NCBI RefSeq assembly: GCF_017573545.1
Contig: NZ_JAGEOK010000014.1
Span: 62,001 to 126,000 of the forward strand
Direction: 5' to 3'
Length of the DNA: 64,000 bases
Source of the DNA: Actinomadura nitritigenes
GTDB lineage: Bacteria > Actinomycetota > Actinomycetes > Streptosporangiales > Streptosporangiaceae
Positions 15,831-23,167 of the stretch are shown one piece after another. A program made the translations under genes and the position numbers. Position 1 is the stretch's first letter. Every line of letters starts with the position of its first letter. Below the pieces are notes generated by a model. That model was not told the DNA's origin and ran no database searches. It worked only from the letters and a program-made list of their open reading frames with translations.

Positions 15831-16273
15831 TCGCAGCAAAAGGTCTTCGCGACTAGCGCCAGCACACGTCTGGCACGTTGTAGCTGAAGTGGATGGTGGC
15901 AGCGCTTCGGCCGTATGCGCTGGGGTGTTTGCTAACGCGGGCGTTAACGGCGGGTCTCGAAGAGGCTGGACGATCTTGGCCAAAGCGGCACTGGGGAGGT
16001 CGCAGAGCTGGTCAGCAGACGGATCCTCGACGAATGTGGATCTTGTTCGTGAGACTCGTAATGAATCGCTCTGCAACTCAGCCCTACGATCGCCACAGCG
16101 TGGTAGAGCTGGTTGCGTGGTTGGGGGCGATCGCTGCCGCGCGGCTTCCGGTGCTCGGGCCGTGGCCGGCCCTGCGCTCCGGGTCCGCTTGCCCTCGGAT
16201 GATCGGGGTGCGGTCGCTGTTCCGAGAAGGCTGAGGACGCACAGCTCGGCCCCTACGGCGGCGTGCATTTAGC
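15831..16273. other. Gene-poor stretch with relic element sequences
   Basis: 443 bases without a convincing gene; open frames here lack ribosome sites and normal codon bias. It contains a partial, diverged copy of the right-arm motif (GCTAAC...GTTAAC at 15931-15946, followed by GAGGCTGGACGATCTTGG at 15963-15980). It also holds 61 bases (16139-16199) that repeat the 3' end of the DUF4282 gene. The whole looks like debris of earlier recombination. Confidence 0.5.
16139..16199. repeat. Diverged direct repeat, copy 1 (DUF4282 gene tail)
   Basis: By hand alignment 56 of 61 positions match 17682-17742, the end of the DUF4282 gene. In minus-strand translation both give RGQADP...RAGHGPSTGS. Copy 1 is not attached to an intact gene, so it is a duplicated fragment. 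Confidence 0.7.
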
Positions 16274-16882
16274 ATGCAATCAGGCAGGGTGATCAGGAGG
16301 CAGTCACGGTCACTTGCGGTAAGAGCGAAGGCCAGGTCAGCCGCTATGACGGCCCGGATCGGTTTGATTCCCAAGCTGACAGCGTGGGTTCGCTTCCGTC
16401 GCCCGCTTCGGCATGCCTGGGGGCAGGCCAGGTTCTTGTACCGGAACGTCCTGGCAATCGGACAGTATGAAGCGATGCCCTTGGATCAGCCGGTGCCCCG
16501 CATGCTGAAGGTTGTGGACACTGCCGTACTGGTCACGCTGGAGGAGATTGCACTCCGGCTGAGCCTCTCCCAGCGACTTCCCGCTGCATGGGTGGTCGAG
16601 AACACCGCCCCCGAAGGACGCCACTACCTGTGGCCGGCTTTCTGGCACAGGCTGTCCCACCGCCCCGACATCCCCGACCACTTGCGGTGCGAGTTGCTGC
16701 TACAGCTTCGTACCGGGGACCAAGTGAGGAGCCTGCTGGACGTACTCCCGGTGGATTTCGACCCACTTGCGAACGTGACGTCACACGACGAAGGGCAACG
16801 GGTCGGCTACCTGCTGAACACGGAGCTCTCGGTGAGGGAATGGGACCTGCGCAGGGGCGAGGGCGCATCCGGTTCCGAGTGA
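16274..16882 (+). CDS. Hypothetical protein in AICE cargo zone
   Basis: Up to 202 residues. The N-terminal 24 residues are basic and may not be translated; ATG 16346 is an alternative start. The body is helical and Leu/Arg-rich (PRMLKVVDTAVLVTLEEIAL, then a Trp/His-rich WPAFWHRLSHRPDIPDHLR, and LLLQLRTGDQVRSLLDVLP). No membrane segment. No family recognised. It ends just before a relic right-arm copy at 16894. Confidence 0.5.
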   Translation: MQSGRVIRRQSRSLAVRAKARSAAMTARIGLIPKLTAWVRFRRPLRHAWGQARFLYRNVLAIGQYEAMPLDQPVPRMLKVVDTAVLVTLEEIALRLSLSQRLPAAWVVENTAPEGRHYLWPAFWHRLSHRPDIPDHLRCELLLQLRTGDQVRSLLDVLPVDFDPLANVTSHDEGQRVGYLLNTELSVREWDLRRGEGASGSE

Positions 16883-16893
16883 ACCCTTGCGAT

Positions 16894-17011
16894 TGCTAAC
16901 GGTGGTGCTACCAGCAAGAGTTGATGATCTTGGGCGGGTGCGGACCTGCGGGACGTCGCGAGGCTAGTCAGGGGACCTGTGGAGACATCCCTGGACGTCC
17001 TTGATCTTGCT
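16894..17011 (+). repeat. Relic copy of the Element B right arm
   Basis: The 118 bases align without gaps to 18269-18386, the segment directly joined to the attR core. Hand count: 94 of 118 matches. It includes the tandem GCTAAC motifs and the end CTTGATCTTGCT, but here it is followed by TGTAACAG instead of the tRNA core. It therefore looks like the arm of an older attachment site that has lost its core. Confidence 0.75.
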
Positions 17012-17074
17012 TGTAACAGACGGCAGTTGGTGGAGCGGGGCCGGCCGCGGAGGCGGACACGTAGAATCCGCGCC

Positions 17075-17566
17075 ATGGCCCCGTTCGGAGATGTCAAAGC
17101 CTCGTTCTGGGGGACTGGAGACCATGGTGTTCAGCCGCCCTTGGTGACGGGGGCGATCGAGGAGGCCGAAGGCCTGCTTGAGGTGAGGCTTCCCCCGGCT
17201 CTGCTTGATCTCCTAAGGGTCCAGAACGGTGGTCCCGTGGCTGACGCTTGGAATGCCTTCCCGACTGACCAGCCCAACTCATGGAGTCCCACTCATGTCC
17301 CCTTGGCCGAACTGTTCGGGATCGGTCGCCGTGAAGGCACGTTGTCTCTCCTCGACACCCCGTACTTGGTCCAGGAGTGGGACTTGCCGTCCCCAACCGT
17401 CCTCTTGTCAGGTGATGGGCACTACTGGATAGCGCTGGACTACCGCGCAAACGGACGACAGGGTGAGCCGTCTGTCGCCTGGATCGATGCCGATCTAGAA
17501 ACCGCACTCTGGCTCGCGGCAGACTTCCGATCGTTCGTCCAGGGGCTCGTCCCTGCTGCCAGCTAG
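17075..17566 (+). CDS. SMI1/KNR4 family protein
   Basis: A 163-residue protein with the SMI1/KNR4 (SUKH) pattern: AIEEAEGLLEVRLPPALLDL, LLRVQNGGPV, a middle SWSPTHVPLAELFGIG, then SGDGHYWIALDYR and PSVAWIDADLE, ending in FRSFVQGL. SUKH proteins often act as immunity proteins against contact-dependent or polymorphic toxins, but no toxin gene lies beside it. Start ATG 17075 is chosen because the family match begins soon after. It sits between two copies of element-arm sequence, so it is probably mobile cargo. Confidence 0.8.
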   Translation: MAPFGDVKASFWGTGDHGVQPPLVTGAIEEAEGLLEVRLPPALLDLLRVQNGGPVADAWNAFPTDQPNSWSPTHVPLAELFGIGRREGTLSLLDTPYLVQEWDLPSPTVLLSGDGHYWIALDYRANGRQGEPSVAWIDADLETALWLAADFRSFVQGLVPAAS

Positions 17567-17668
17567 CTCGGTGTGCCGAATGCGGGAGTTCAGCGGCCTG
17601 GGAGAGAAAGCGTAGGCCGGGGAGTTCGGCGGTGGGACTGTAATTCCGTCGGCTTGCTGAGGCTGAGG

Positions 17669-18178
17669 TCACGGTGCTGATGCGCCGCTTCCGGTGCTCG
17701 GGCCGTGGCCGGCCCTGTGCCCCGGGTCGGCTTGTCCTCGGACTGTGGTCGTGCTGGCCGTTGCCCAGTCCGGGTTATGCGCGAAGGTATGCGGCGCGAA
17801 GGCTGTGGAATCTTGGGGGATGGCCGTCTGGGGTTGGGAGGGCCATGCGTGTTGGAAGCGGGTGAGGGTCCACTCGCAGGCGATGCGGACTGTGAGCAGG
17901 GTGACCAGGCCCGCGCCGAGGACGATGGGTGCTGCCAGCCAGAGTGCGACGCCCATCCAGGTGGCCAGCGACCAGACCCAGAGCAGGCCGAAGATGATTC
18001 CGAAGCCGACCATGACGAGGGCGCCGAGGTAGATCCAGCGGACCAGGAGCGGAGTCACTGCGCGTTCGAACTTCACGTCGACCAGGGCAGCGAACAGGCC
18101 GGGGCGGTGTGGAGCGTGGTTGTACTCGTCTGGCGGCATCACGAGGTCAGCGGATCGCAGGGCGTACGGGGCGGTCAA
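17669..18178 (-). CDS. DUF4282 membrane protein
   Basis: A 169-residue protein. DUF4282 spans residues 28-115: VDVKFERAVTPLLVRWIYL leading into a first helix (WIYLGALVMVGFGIIFGLLW) and a second (WLAAPIVLGAGLVTLLTVRIACE), then a tail of about 55 polar residues. A small inner-membrane protein of unknown role. The last 20 codons are duplicated at 16139-16199. It is transcribed towards the SMI1 gene, the opposite strand to the rest of the cargo. Confidence 0.7.
   Translation of the reverse strand: MTAPYALRSADLVMPPDEYNHAPHRPGLFAALVDVKFERAVTPLLVRWIYLGALVMVGFGIIFGLLWVWSLATWMGVALWLAAPIVLGAGLVTLLTVRIACEWTLTRFQHAWPSQPQTAIPQDSTAFAPHTFAHNPDWATASTTTVRGQADPGHRAGHGPSTGSGASAP
17682..17742. repeat. Diverged direct repeat, copy 2
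   Basis: Partner of 16139-16199 (five mismatches over 61 bases by hand), here forming the 3' end of the DUF4282 gene. Confidence 0.7.
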
Positions 18179-18268
18179 ACACCTTGGAGTTGGGCTGAGC
18201 GTGTCTACCTCGTGGCTTTGCTTCGGCGCGACGGTTCGTCGGGCGGCTGTGCGCTGGGGGAGGTCCGG

Positions 18269-18386
18269 TGCTAACGGAGGTGCTAACAGCGAGGCTGGAT
18301 GATCTTGGACGGGGGTGGACGGGCGGGGTGTTGCGGTGCTGGTCAGGGGAGCTTTGGGGACTGCGCTGGACGGCCTTGATCTTGCT
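18269..18386 (+). repeat. Right arm of Element B adjoining attR
   Basis: 118 bases carrying the tandem GCTAAC arm motif (18269-18291), then sequence running directly into the attR core. The relic copy is at 16894-17011. The arm motif matches that beside attL, so both ends keep the expected integrase-binding layout. Confidence 0.65.
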
Positions 18387-18464
18387 ACGGATCAGAAGGT
18401 TAGGGGTTCGAATCCCTTCGGGTGCGCCCAGGTCAGAGGCCCTTCGCGATCACCGCGAGGGGCC
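18385..18464. repeat. attR of Element B (80-bp exact direct repeat, copy 2)
   Basis: Identical to 4965-5044. It contains only the 3' half of tRNA-Arg from the anticodon loop plus the terminator hairpin, so it does not encode a working tRNA. Immediately downstream the sequence differs from that after attL and holds the decayed integrase fragment. Confidence 0.97.
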
Positions 18465-18471
18465 TCTTGCG

Positions 18472-18788
18472 TTAGCACGGGAGCCACGTTGGGAGCCACG
18501 GCAGGACGAGCGTCCGGCGTGACTTGGGCGTCTTCAACTCCCCCACCACCAGCCGTGTCTTCCGTCCGCTCGCCTTGTCGCGGTCTTTGATCCGCTTCAC
18601 GGAGTGCGTCAGCCGAACCGTTCCGGCGTCCCAGTCGACAGCCGCCCAATGCAGGCCGAGAACCTCCCCACGGCGCAGGCCGTATGCCAGCGCGAGCATG
18701 ATGGCAACGTCGAAGCGGTGGCCGAATCGAGGAGCGCTTTGGCCTGGTCGATGGTCAGCGTTCGGCCTTCGCCACTACTTGAGGAGCT
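18472..18788 (-). pseudogene. Decayed tyrosine integrase fragment abutting attR
   Basis: On the minus strand an integrase-like frame reads EGRTLTIDQAKALLDS, then needs a single-base frameshift near 18735. It continues GHRFDVAIMLALAYGLRRGE (catalytic Arg motif), LGLHWAAVDWDAGTVRL and KTPKSRRTLVLP. It stops at a TAA 8 bases outside the attR repeat. The N-terminal domains and the HxxR...Tyr part of the catalytic domain are missing. This is probably the residue of another element once inserted at the same tRNA-Arg. Confidence 0.8.
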
Positions 18789-18997
18789 GCCCAGAGAGCA
18801 GCGGCGTTGCGCGGGAGGGTGCCTCCCGGCTCCCCCTGGGTGAGAGCCTTCCGGGGGACCGTCCTGCTGTAGCCCGGAGCTTCTCCGCCGGTATGCGGCC
18901 GGGCGGAGACCTTCTTCTCGTCGTGGCCCAGGTGGATCACGCCACCGGGTCGCGCCGGTAGGCTCGCGCAGCCCCCCAATGCGTACAGCGGAGCGTT

Positions 18998-19441
18998 ATG
19001 CGAGTCGAGGATGCACAGCAGCAGTTGCTCGCGTGCCTGCAAGAGGCGGGCCAAGAGCCGTGTCGACTCGACCCGCCGCCAGCGTGGAGAGCATTCGGCC
19101 GCTTCATGCGTCACCCGGTAGAGGCCGAGGAAGACGCCCTGCTGTACGAGTACGGCACCTTCTCCTTCAGAGGGCCACGACGCTTCACCCTCAGCTTCTG
19201 CCGACAGTTCGACGTCGACGAGGACGGCGCGCCGGCTCTCATCCAACTGCGCTGCGAGATCGAATACGAGCCGACACCTGCGCTCGAAGCCCTGGGTGCA
19301 CACAATCAATGGTGGTCCGGCGCGGAGGGGGAGCCGTCGCTCGCCGTAATGCTGGACGAGATCGACCGCAGGCCGGAATGGCAGGTCATCAGCGCACACC
19401 GGCCGGTCGGCAGCTCGGTGTATCAGGAGCGTCCCTGCTGA
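18998..19441 (+). CDS. Hypothetical protein
   Basis: A 147-residue soluble protein: helix MRVEDAQQQLLACLQEA, then EEDALLYEYGTFSFRGPRRF, TLSFCRQFDVDEDGAPALIQ, RCEIEYEPTPALEALG, and a C-terminal VMLDEIDRRPEWQVI. GGAG upstream supports the start. First intact gene right of Element B. No family recognised with confidence. Confidence 0.65.
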   Translation: MRVEDAQQQLLACLQEAGQEPCRLDPPPAWRAFGRFMRHPVEAEEDALLYEYGTFSFRGPRRFTLSFCRQFDVDEDGAPALIQLRCEIEYEPTPALEALGAHNQWWSGAEGEPSLAVMLDEIDRRPEWQVISAHRPVGSSVYQERPC

Positions 19442-19538
19442 TCCTCGGCTCCTGAGGGCTCGGTTTCATTCGGCCGAGGTTCGTCCGGCGGGGATCCCGC
19501 GGCACCCGTCATCGAAGAGCGCCCCGCCCCAGGGGCTC

Positions 19539-20057
19539 ATGTTCGGGGAGGAACCGGGGGGCGGGGGCGGGCGTCTCAGCGGGGTGAGCGTGGCGACGAC
19601 GGTTCTGCCGTTGGCCGGGGTGGCTCTCGGTTCGGCCGGGACGCTGGTCGGTCAGTACATCTCCACACGCGTGGACGCGCGGCGGGCGCGGTTCGAGCGG
19701 GACAGCGCGGAACGGGCGGAGCGCAAGGAGGCGCTCATGGAGTTCCTGTCCGCGGCCCAGCAGGTGGAACTGTGCCTGGACCGCCTCTCCATGGGGGAGG
19801 TGATCGAGGATGCCGAGAAGTGGCGGCATCTGCACGCGCTCTGGCTCGCCAAGAAGGTTCCGGAACTGGTGTGCAGCCCTTCGCTGGCCCAGGCGGCTCA
19901 CGACTACACGGCGGCCCTCCACGCGTTGCTTCGGGGGATGGACGCGCCGGCCAAGCGTGAGCTCCGGTTCGCGTTCATGGAGGCCGCGAGGGTGGAGCTC
20001 GGTGTGGCTAGCGAGCCGTTGAGGAGGGATCCTCCGGCGGTGGCGTCCGGCCCGTAG
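19539..20057 (+). CDS. Membrane-anchored coiled-coil hypothetical protein
   Basis: Up to 172 residues; the GTG at 19584 is an alternative start that removes a Gly-rich leader. One transmembrane helix (TTVLPLAGVALGSAGTLVGQ) is followed by a charged helix (RVDARRARFERDSAERAERK) and further helices with short hydrophobic patches. This design is common in actinobacteria (single TM plus helical cytosolic bundle); no function is known. The end overlaps the convergent TetR gene by 50 bases. Confidence 0.6.
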   Translation: MFGEEPGGGGGRLSGVSVATTVLPLAGVALGSAGTLVGQYISTRVDARRARFERDSAERAERKEALMEFLSAAQQVELCLDRLSMGEVIEDAEKWRHLHALWLAKKVPELVCSPSLAQAAHDYTAALHALLRGMDAPAKRELRFAFMEAARVELGVASEPLRRDPPAVASGP

Positions 20058-20610
20058 CCGAGAGGGCGCGCAGGTCGTCGAAGGCCTGGAGGAGATGGGC
20101 GTCCAGGCTCTGCGAGGGGTCGTCGATCCAGGCCTGGGCGGCGTGGTGGAAGGCGGCCCAGCCGGTCTGGGCGGCGAGGGCGGCCAGCCGGTCGGGGACG
20201 CCGCGCCGGCGCAGGGCGCCCGCCAGGGCGTCGGTGAGCGAGGCGGCCTTCGCCAGTTCCCGTTCGCGGAGCGTGGGCGTCGCGGCGATGATCTCCAGCC
20301 GGGGTTCGGAGAACGGGCGGTTCTCCTCGAGGACGCGTCCGGCCGTGCGGAAGGTGCCGAGCAGGACGTCGAGCGGTTCCAGGCCGGCGGGCGCCTCGGC
20401 CACCGCCTGGATCAGCGCGTCGCGCAGGTCGGCCTCGCCGTCGAAGAGCACTTCGCGCTTGTCGGGGAAGTGCCGGAAGAACGTGCGCTCGTTGACGCCG
20501 GCGCGGGCGGCGATCTCGGCCGCGGTGGTCCGGTCGTAGCCGCGTTCCCGGTACAGCTCCAGGGCCGCCTGGCGAAGGCGGCGGCGCGCTTCTGCTCCAC
20601 TCCGTGGCAC
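20008..20610 (-). CDS. TetR-family repressor
   Basis: A 200-residue regulator. HTH at residues 12-55: LELYRERGYDRTTAAEIAAR and GVNERTFFRHFPDKREVLF, followed by a helical ligand domain. It starts with GTG at 20610 and is divergent from the SDR gene at 20709. Three copies of a GTGACTGGCG-type site lie in the 98-base gap, so it most likely represses both its own gene and the SDR. The ligand is unknown. Confidence 0.88.
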   Translation of the reverse strand: MPRSGAEARRRLRQAALELYRERGYDRTTAAEIAARAGVNERTFFRHFPDKREVLFDGEADLRDALIQAVAEAPAGLEPLDVLLGTFRTAGRVLEENRPFSEPRLEIIAATPTLRERELAKAASLTDALAGALRRRGVPDRLAALAAQTGWAAFHHAAQAWIDDPSQSLDAHLLQAFDDLRALSATGRTPPPEDPSSTAR

Positions 20611-20630
20611 CCGTCGAGACTACCCCATAT

Positions 20631-20692
20631 GTCAGTGACTGGCGTTACGTGTAGAGTCAGTGACTGGCGCTAAGAAGCGCCAGTCACTGGCG
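20631..20692. promoter_or_regulatory. Three-site operator between tetR and SDR genes
   Basis: CAGTGACTGGCGTTA, CAGTGACTGGCGCTA and CAGTCACTGGCGTTA begin at 20633, 20658 and 20681. The second and third are joined by a perfect 14-bp inverted repeat (20658-20671 with 20676-20689, 4-base spacer). Such an array between a divergent TetR/target pair is the expected repressor-binding region. Confidence 0.8.
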
Positions 20693-20708
20693 TTATGAGG
20701 GAGTTGCC

Positions 20709-21611
20709 ATGCACGTCTTCGTCACGGGCGGTTCGGGTCTGACCGGACCGGCCGTCGTCGCCGAGCTCATCGCGGCCGGTCACAGCGTCACCGGGCTGGC
20801 GCGTTCGGACGCGGCGGCGGCGCGCCTGGAGTCGCTGGGCGCCGTGCCGCACCGGGGTTCCCTGGACGATCTCGACAGCCTGCGCCGCGGCGCCGAAGCC
20901 GCCGACGGCGTCCTGCACATGGCGTTCGGCGGCGACTTCGCCGACCCCGACGGCATGATCAGGCGCGACCGGACCGCGATCGAGACGCTCGGCCGGGCGC
21001 TCGGCGGCTCGGGCAGGCCGTTCGTCAGCACCTCGGGCACGCTGGTCATGCCCGCCGGACGGGTGGGCACCGAGCAGGACGAGCCCGATCCGTCCGGGAT
21101 CGCCGGCTTCCGGCTCCCGGGCGAGCGGGCCTGCCTGGGCTTCGCCGCCGAGGGGGTGCGCTCGAGCGTGGTCCGGCTCGCCCCGACCGTCCACGGGCCC
21201 GGCGACTACGGGTTCATCGGCATGCTCGTCGACACCGCGCGGAAGACCGGTGTGTCGGCCTATGTCGGGGACGGGGGCAACCGGTGGCCCGCGGTGCATC
21301 GGCTCGACGCGGCGGTCCTGTTCCGCCTGGCGCTGGAGAAGGCGCCTGCGGGGAGCGTGCTGCACGGGGCGGCGGAAACCGGCGTGACGTTGAGGAGCGT
21401 CGCGGAGACGATCGCGCGTGGTCTGGGGCTGCCTGCGGTCTCACTGTCCCCGGACGAGGCCGCCGCGCATTTCCCGAGCCCGTTCATGGCCGTCGTCTAC
21501 GGCTGCGACGCGCCCGTCTCCGCGTCGTCCACGCGGGAGCTGCTCGGCTGGACGCCCGTCCATCCGACCCTGCTCGACGACCTGGAGCACGGCGACTACC
21601 TCAAGGACTAG
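20709..21611 (+). CDS. NAD-dependent epimerase/dehydratase-like oxidoreductase (extended SDR)
   Basis: A 300-residue enzyme. Nucleotide-binding glycine motif VTGGSGLTGPAV at residues 5-16; STSGTLV carries the catalytic-like Ser/Thr. In place of the classical YxxxK there is a divergent segment (GFRLPGERACLGF), as in atypical NmrA-like SDRs. C-terminal LGWTPVHPTLLDDLEHGDYL is typical of this family. It is probably a TetR-controlled reductase or dehydratase of a small carbonyl compound; the substrate is unknown. Confidence 0.82.
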   Translation: MHVFVTGGSGLTGPAVVAELIAAGHSVTGLARSDAAAARLESLGAVPHRGSLDDLDSLRRGAEAADGVLHMAFGGDFADPDGMIRRDRTAIETLGRALGGSGRPFVSTSGTLVMPAGRVGTEQDEPDPSGIAGFRLPGERACLGFAAEGVRSSVVRLAPTVHGPGDYGFIGMLVDTARKTGVSAYVGDGGNRWPAVHRLDAAVLFRLALEKAPAGSVLHGAAETGVTLRSVAETIARGLGLPAVSLSPDEAAAHFPSPFMAVVYGCDAPVSASSTRELLGWTPVHPTLLDDLEHGDYLKD

Positions 21612-21922
21612 CGCGCCCGCGAGCGGCGCCGCTCCACCACGGCCGCCGCCAGGAACAGCGCCACCGTCACCCCGACGGCCACCTGTCCCGGACGCTTGAC
21701 CTGGTCCCTGGCCTCGCCGCACCGGACGTCGCGCTGGAGATCGACCTCGCCGGTCGGATCGTTCCTCGACGGATGCTCGTCGCTGGGCGTCCGGGAGAAC
21801 CACACCGACCCGCAGCTCTCCTTCTCGACGCCCACCCGGATGTGCGTCGGCCAGAGGCCGAGAACGGCCACAACGAGCAGCGAGCAGAATCCCAGCACGA
21901 CGAGGAGGCGCGGAAGAGACAT
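21608..21922 (-). CDS. Small two-helix membrane protein
   Basis: A 104-residue protein with an N-terminal helix (LLVVLGFCSLLVVAVLGLW), an external loop of about 55 residues with a Cys pair (KESCGSVWF...DVRCGEARD), and a C-terminal helix (VAVGVTVALFLAAAVV) ending RRRSRAR. The topology suggests an exported loop with a disulphide. It overlaps the SDR stop by 4 bases tail to tail. Unknown function; the exact start is uncertain. Confidence 0.6.
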   Translation of the reverse strand: MSLPRLLVVLGFCSLLVVAVLGLWPTHIRVGVEKESCGSVWFSRTPSDEHPSRNDPTGEVDLQRDVRCGEARDQVKRPGQVAVGVTVALFLAAAVVERRRSRAR

Positions 21923-22094
21923 AGAGGCATCATGGATCACTCTCCGCCGCCGAGACAGGGGCCCGAACCGGGCCATCACTAATCCCCGGGTTTCGGACAG
22001 GGGTGCCGGCGGAGGGCGGCTCTTCATGAGGAGATGGGGCGCGGCGACAGTAGGATCCCGGCTTGGACGGAAGGCGCGAGGCGATCGGAGAGAC

Positions 22095-23009
22095 ATGCAT
22101 CCCAGCTCTGACGGCGCGGCGCCCCGCGAGGAGGACCTCGACGGGTCCGCACCCGCAGACGAGGACTCGGAGCGGCCGTCCGGCGGAGCGGGCACCGGGA
22201 CGGACGGCGAACGGCCCGACGACGCGCCGGAACCGGAGAAGAGGAAGAAGAAGGGGTCGTTCTGGAAGGAACTGCCCGTCCTCATCGTCGTCGCCGTGGT
22301 CCTCGCCCTCGTGGTGAAGACGTTCCTGGTGCAGGCCTTCTACATCCCGTCGGGATCCATGCAGAACACGCTGGAGATCGGCGACCGGGTCCTCGTCAAC
22401 AAGATCGTTTACCACACGCGCGACGTCAAGCGCGGCGACATCGTGGTGTTCAACGGGATGGACTCGTGGGACCCCGAGGTGACGTACACGACGCCGAAGA
22501 ACCCGGTGGCGCGGTTCTTCCGGTGGGTCGGCGGCGCGTTCGGGGTGGCCCCCGGCGAGAAGGACTACATCAAGCGGGTCATCGGCGTGCCGGGCGACCA
22601 CGTGAAGTGCTGCGACGCGCAGGGCCGCGTGACCGTCAACGGGGTGGCCCTGGACGAGCGGTCGTACCTCTACACCGATCCGGTAACGCACGAGCGGAAC
22701 AAGCCGTCCGAGCAGCCGTTCGACGTGACGGTGAAGCCGGGGACCCTGTGGGTCATGGGCGACCACCGGGAGCTGTCCGCGGATTCGCGCGCGCATCGGA
22801 GCGACCCCGGCGGCGGCGCGATCCCGAGGGACCGGGTCATCGGCCGCGCCTTCGTCGTCGTGTGGCCGCTGAACCGGATGAAGATGCTCCCCATCCCCGG
22901 CACTTTCGATCAGGCCATCGGCGGTCTAGCGCCGGCCACGCCGTTCGCGCTCGGACTGGCGGCCGCGACGCCGGTCGTCCTGCTGCGGCGCCGCTCGCGG
23001 AAGGGCTGA
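22095..23009 (+). CDS. lepB: Signal peptidase I
   Basis: A 304-residue type I signal peptidase that removes signal peptides from exported proteins at the outer face of the membrane. An acidic disordered N-terminus (1-50) precedes an anchor helix at about 61-80. The catalytic serine is Ser88 in PSGSMQNTLEIGDRVLVNK and the general-base lysine is Lys160 in YIKRVIGVPGDHV. A family box near GDHRELSADSRAHR and a second C-terminal hydrophobic helix follow. GGAG precedes ATG 22095. The length and extra helix are typical of actinobacterial enzymes. Confidence 0.92.
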   Translation: MHPSSDGAAPREEDLDGSAPADEDSERPSGGAGTGTDGERPDDAPEPEKRKKKGSFWKELPVLIVVAVVLALVVKTFLVQAFYIPSGSMQNTLEIGDRVLVNKIVYHTRDVKRGDIVVFNGMDSWDPEVTYTTPKNPVARFFRWVGGAFGVAPGEKDYIKRVIGVPGDHVKCCDAQGRVTVNGVALDERSYLYTDPVTHERNKPSEQPFDVTVKPGTLWVMGDHRELSADSRAHRSDPGGGAIPRDRVIGRAFVVVWPLNRMKMLPIPGTFDQAIGGLAPATPFALGLAAATPVVLLRRRSRKG

Positions 23010-23167
23010 GGATCGGGGCGCCCGGACGGAACGCAGCGGGCCCTCCCCCGCGGGGCGGTCGCCGCGCGGGGGTCGTCGCGGGAATTTGACCAGGGGTTTC
23101 CGCGCAGCGCGATCCCCGCGGGTACGGCGGTGGAAGATCGATCGCGTCGGCTCCGGGGGGAGGGCGG

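Larger units (their letters stand above)
4965..18464. mobile_element. Element B: complete AICE inserted in tRNA-Arg(ACG)
   Basis: It is bounded by an 80-bp exact direct repeat, with one copy completing tRNA-Arg. It holds the actinomycete integrative and conjugative element set on the minus strand: int, xis, a RepSA-type HUH initiator, small Spd-like membrane proteins, DUF2637 (SpdB-like), an FtsK/TraB translocase and an XRE regulator. This is the pSAM2-style plan: rolling-circle replication after excision and transfer of double-stranded DNA by a hexameric TraB. Right of the regulator are outward genes of unknown role and a lower-GC cargo zone with lipoprotein, SMI1/KNR4 and DUF4282 genes. All backbone genes look intact, so mobility is plausible. 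Confidence 0.93.

Noticed and set aside
15889..16272. Two overlapping rightward open frames of 113-127 codons
   Set aside because: No ribosome site, no coding bias and no motif; the region contains duplicated debris.
17075..17566. A toxin-immunity interpretation of the SMI1/KNR4 gene
   Set aside because: No polymorphic toxin or secretion gene is adjacent, so only the family is reported.
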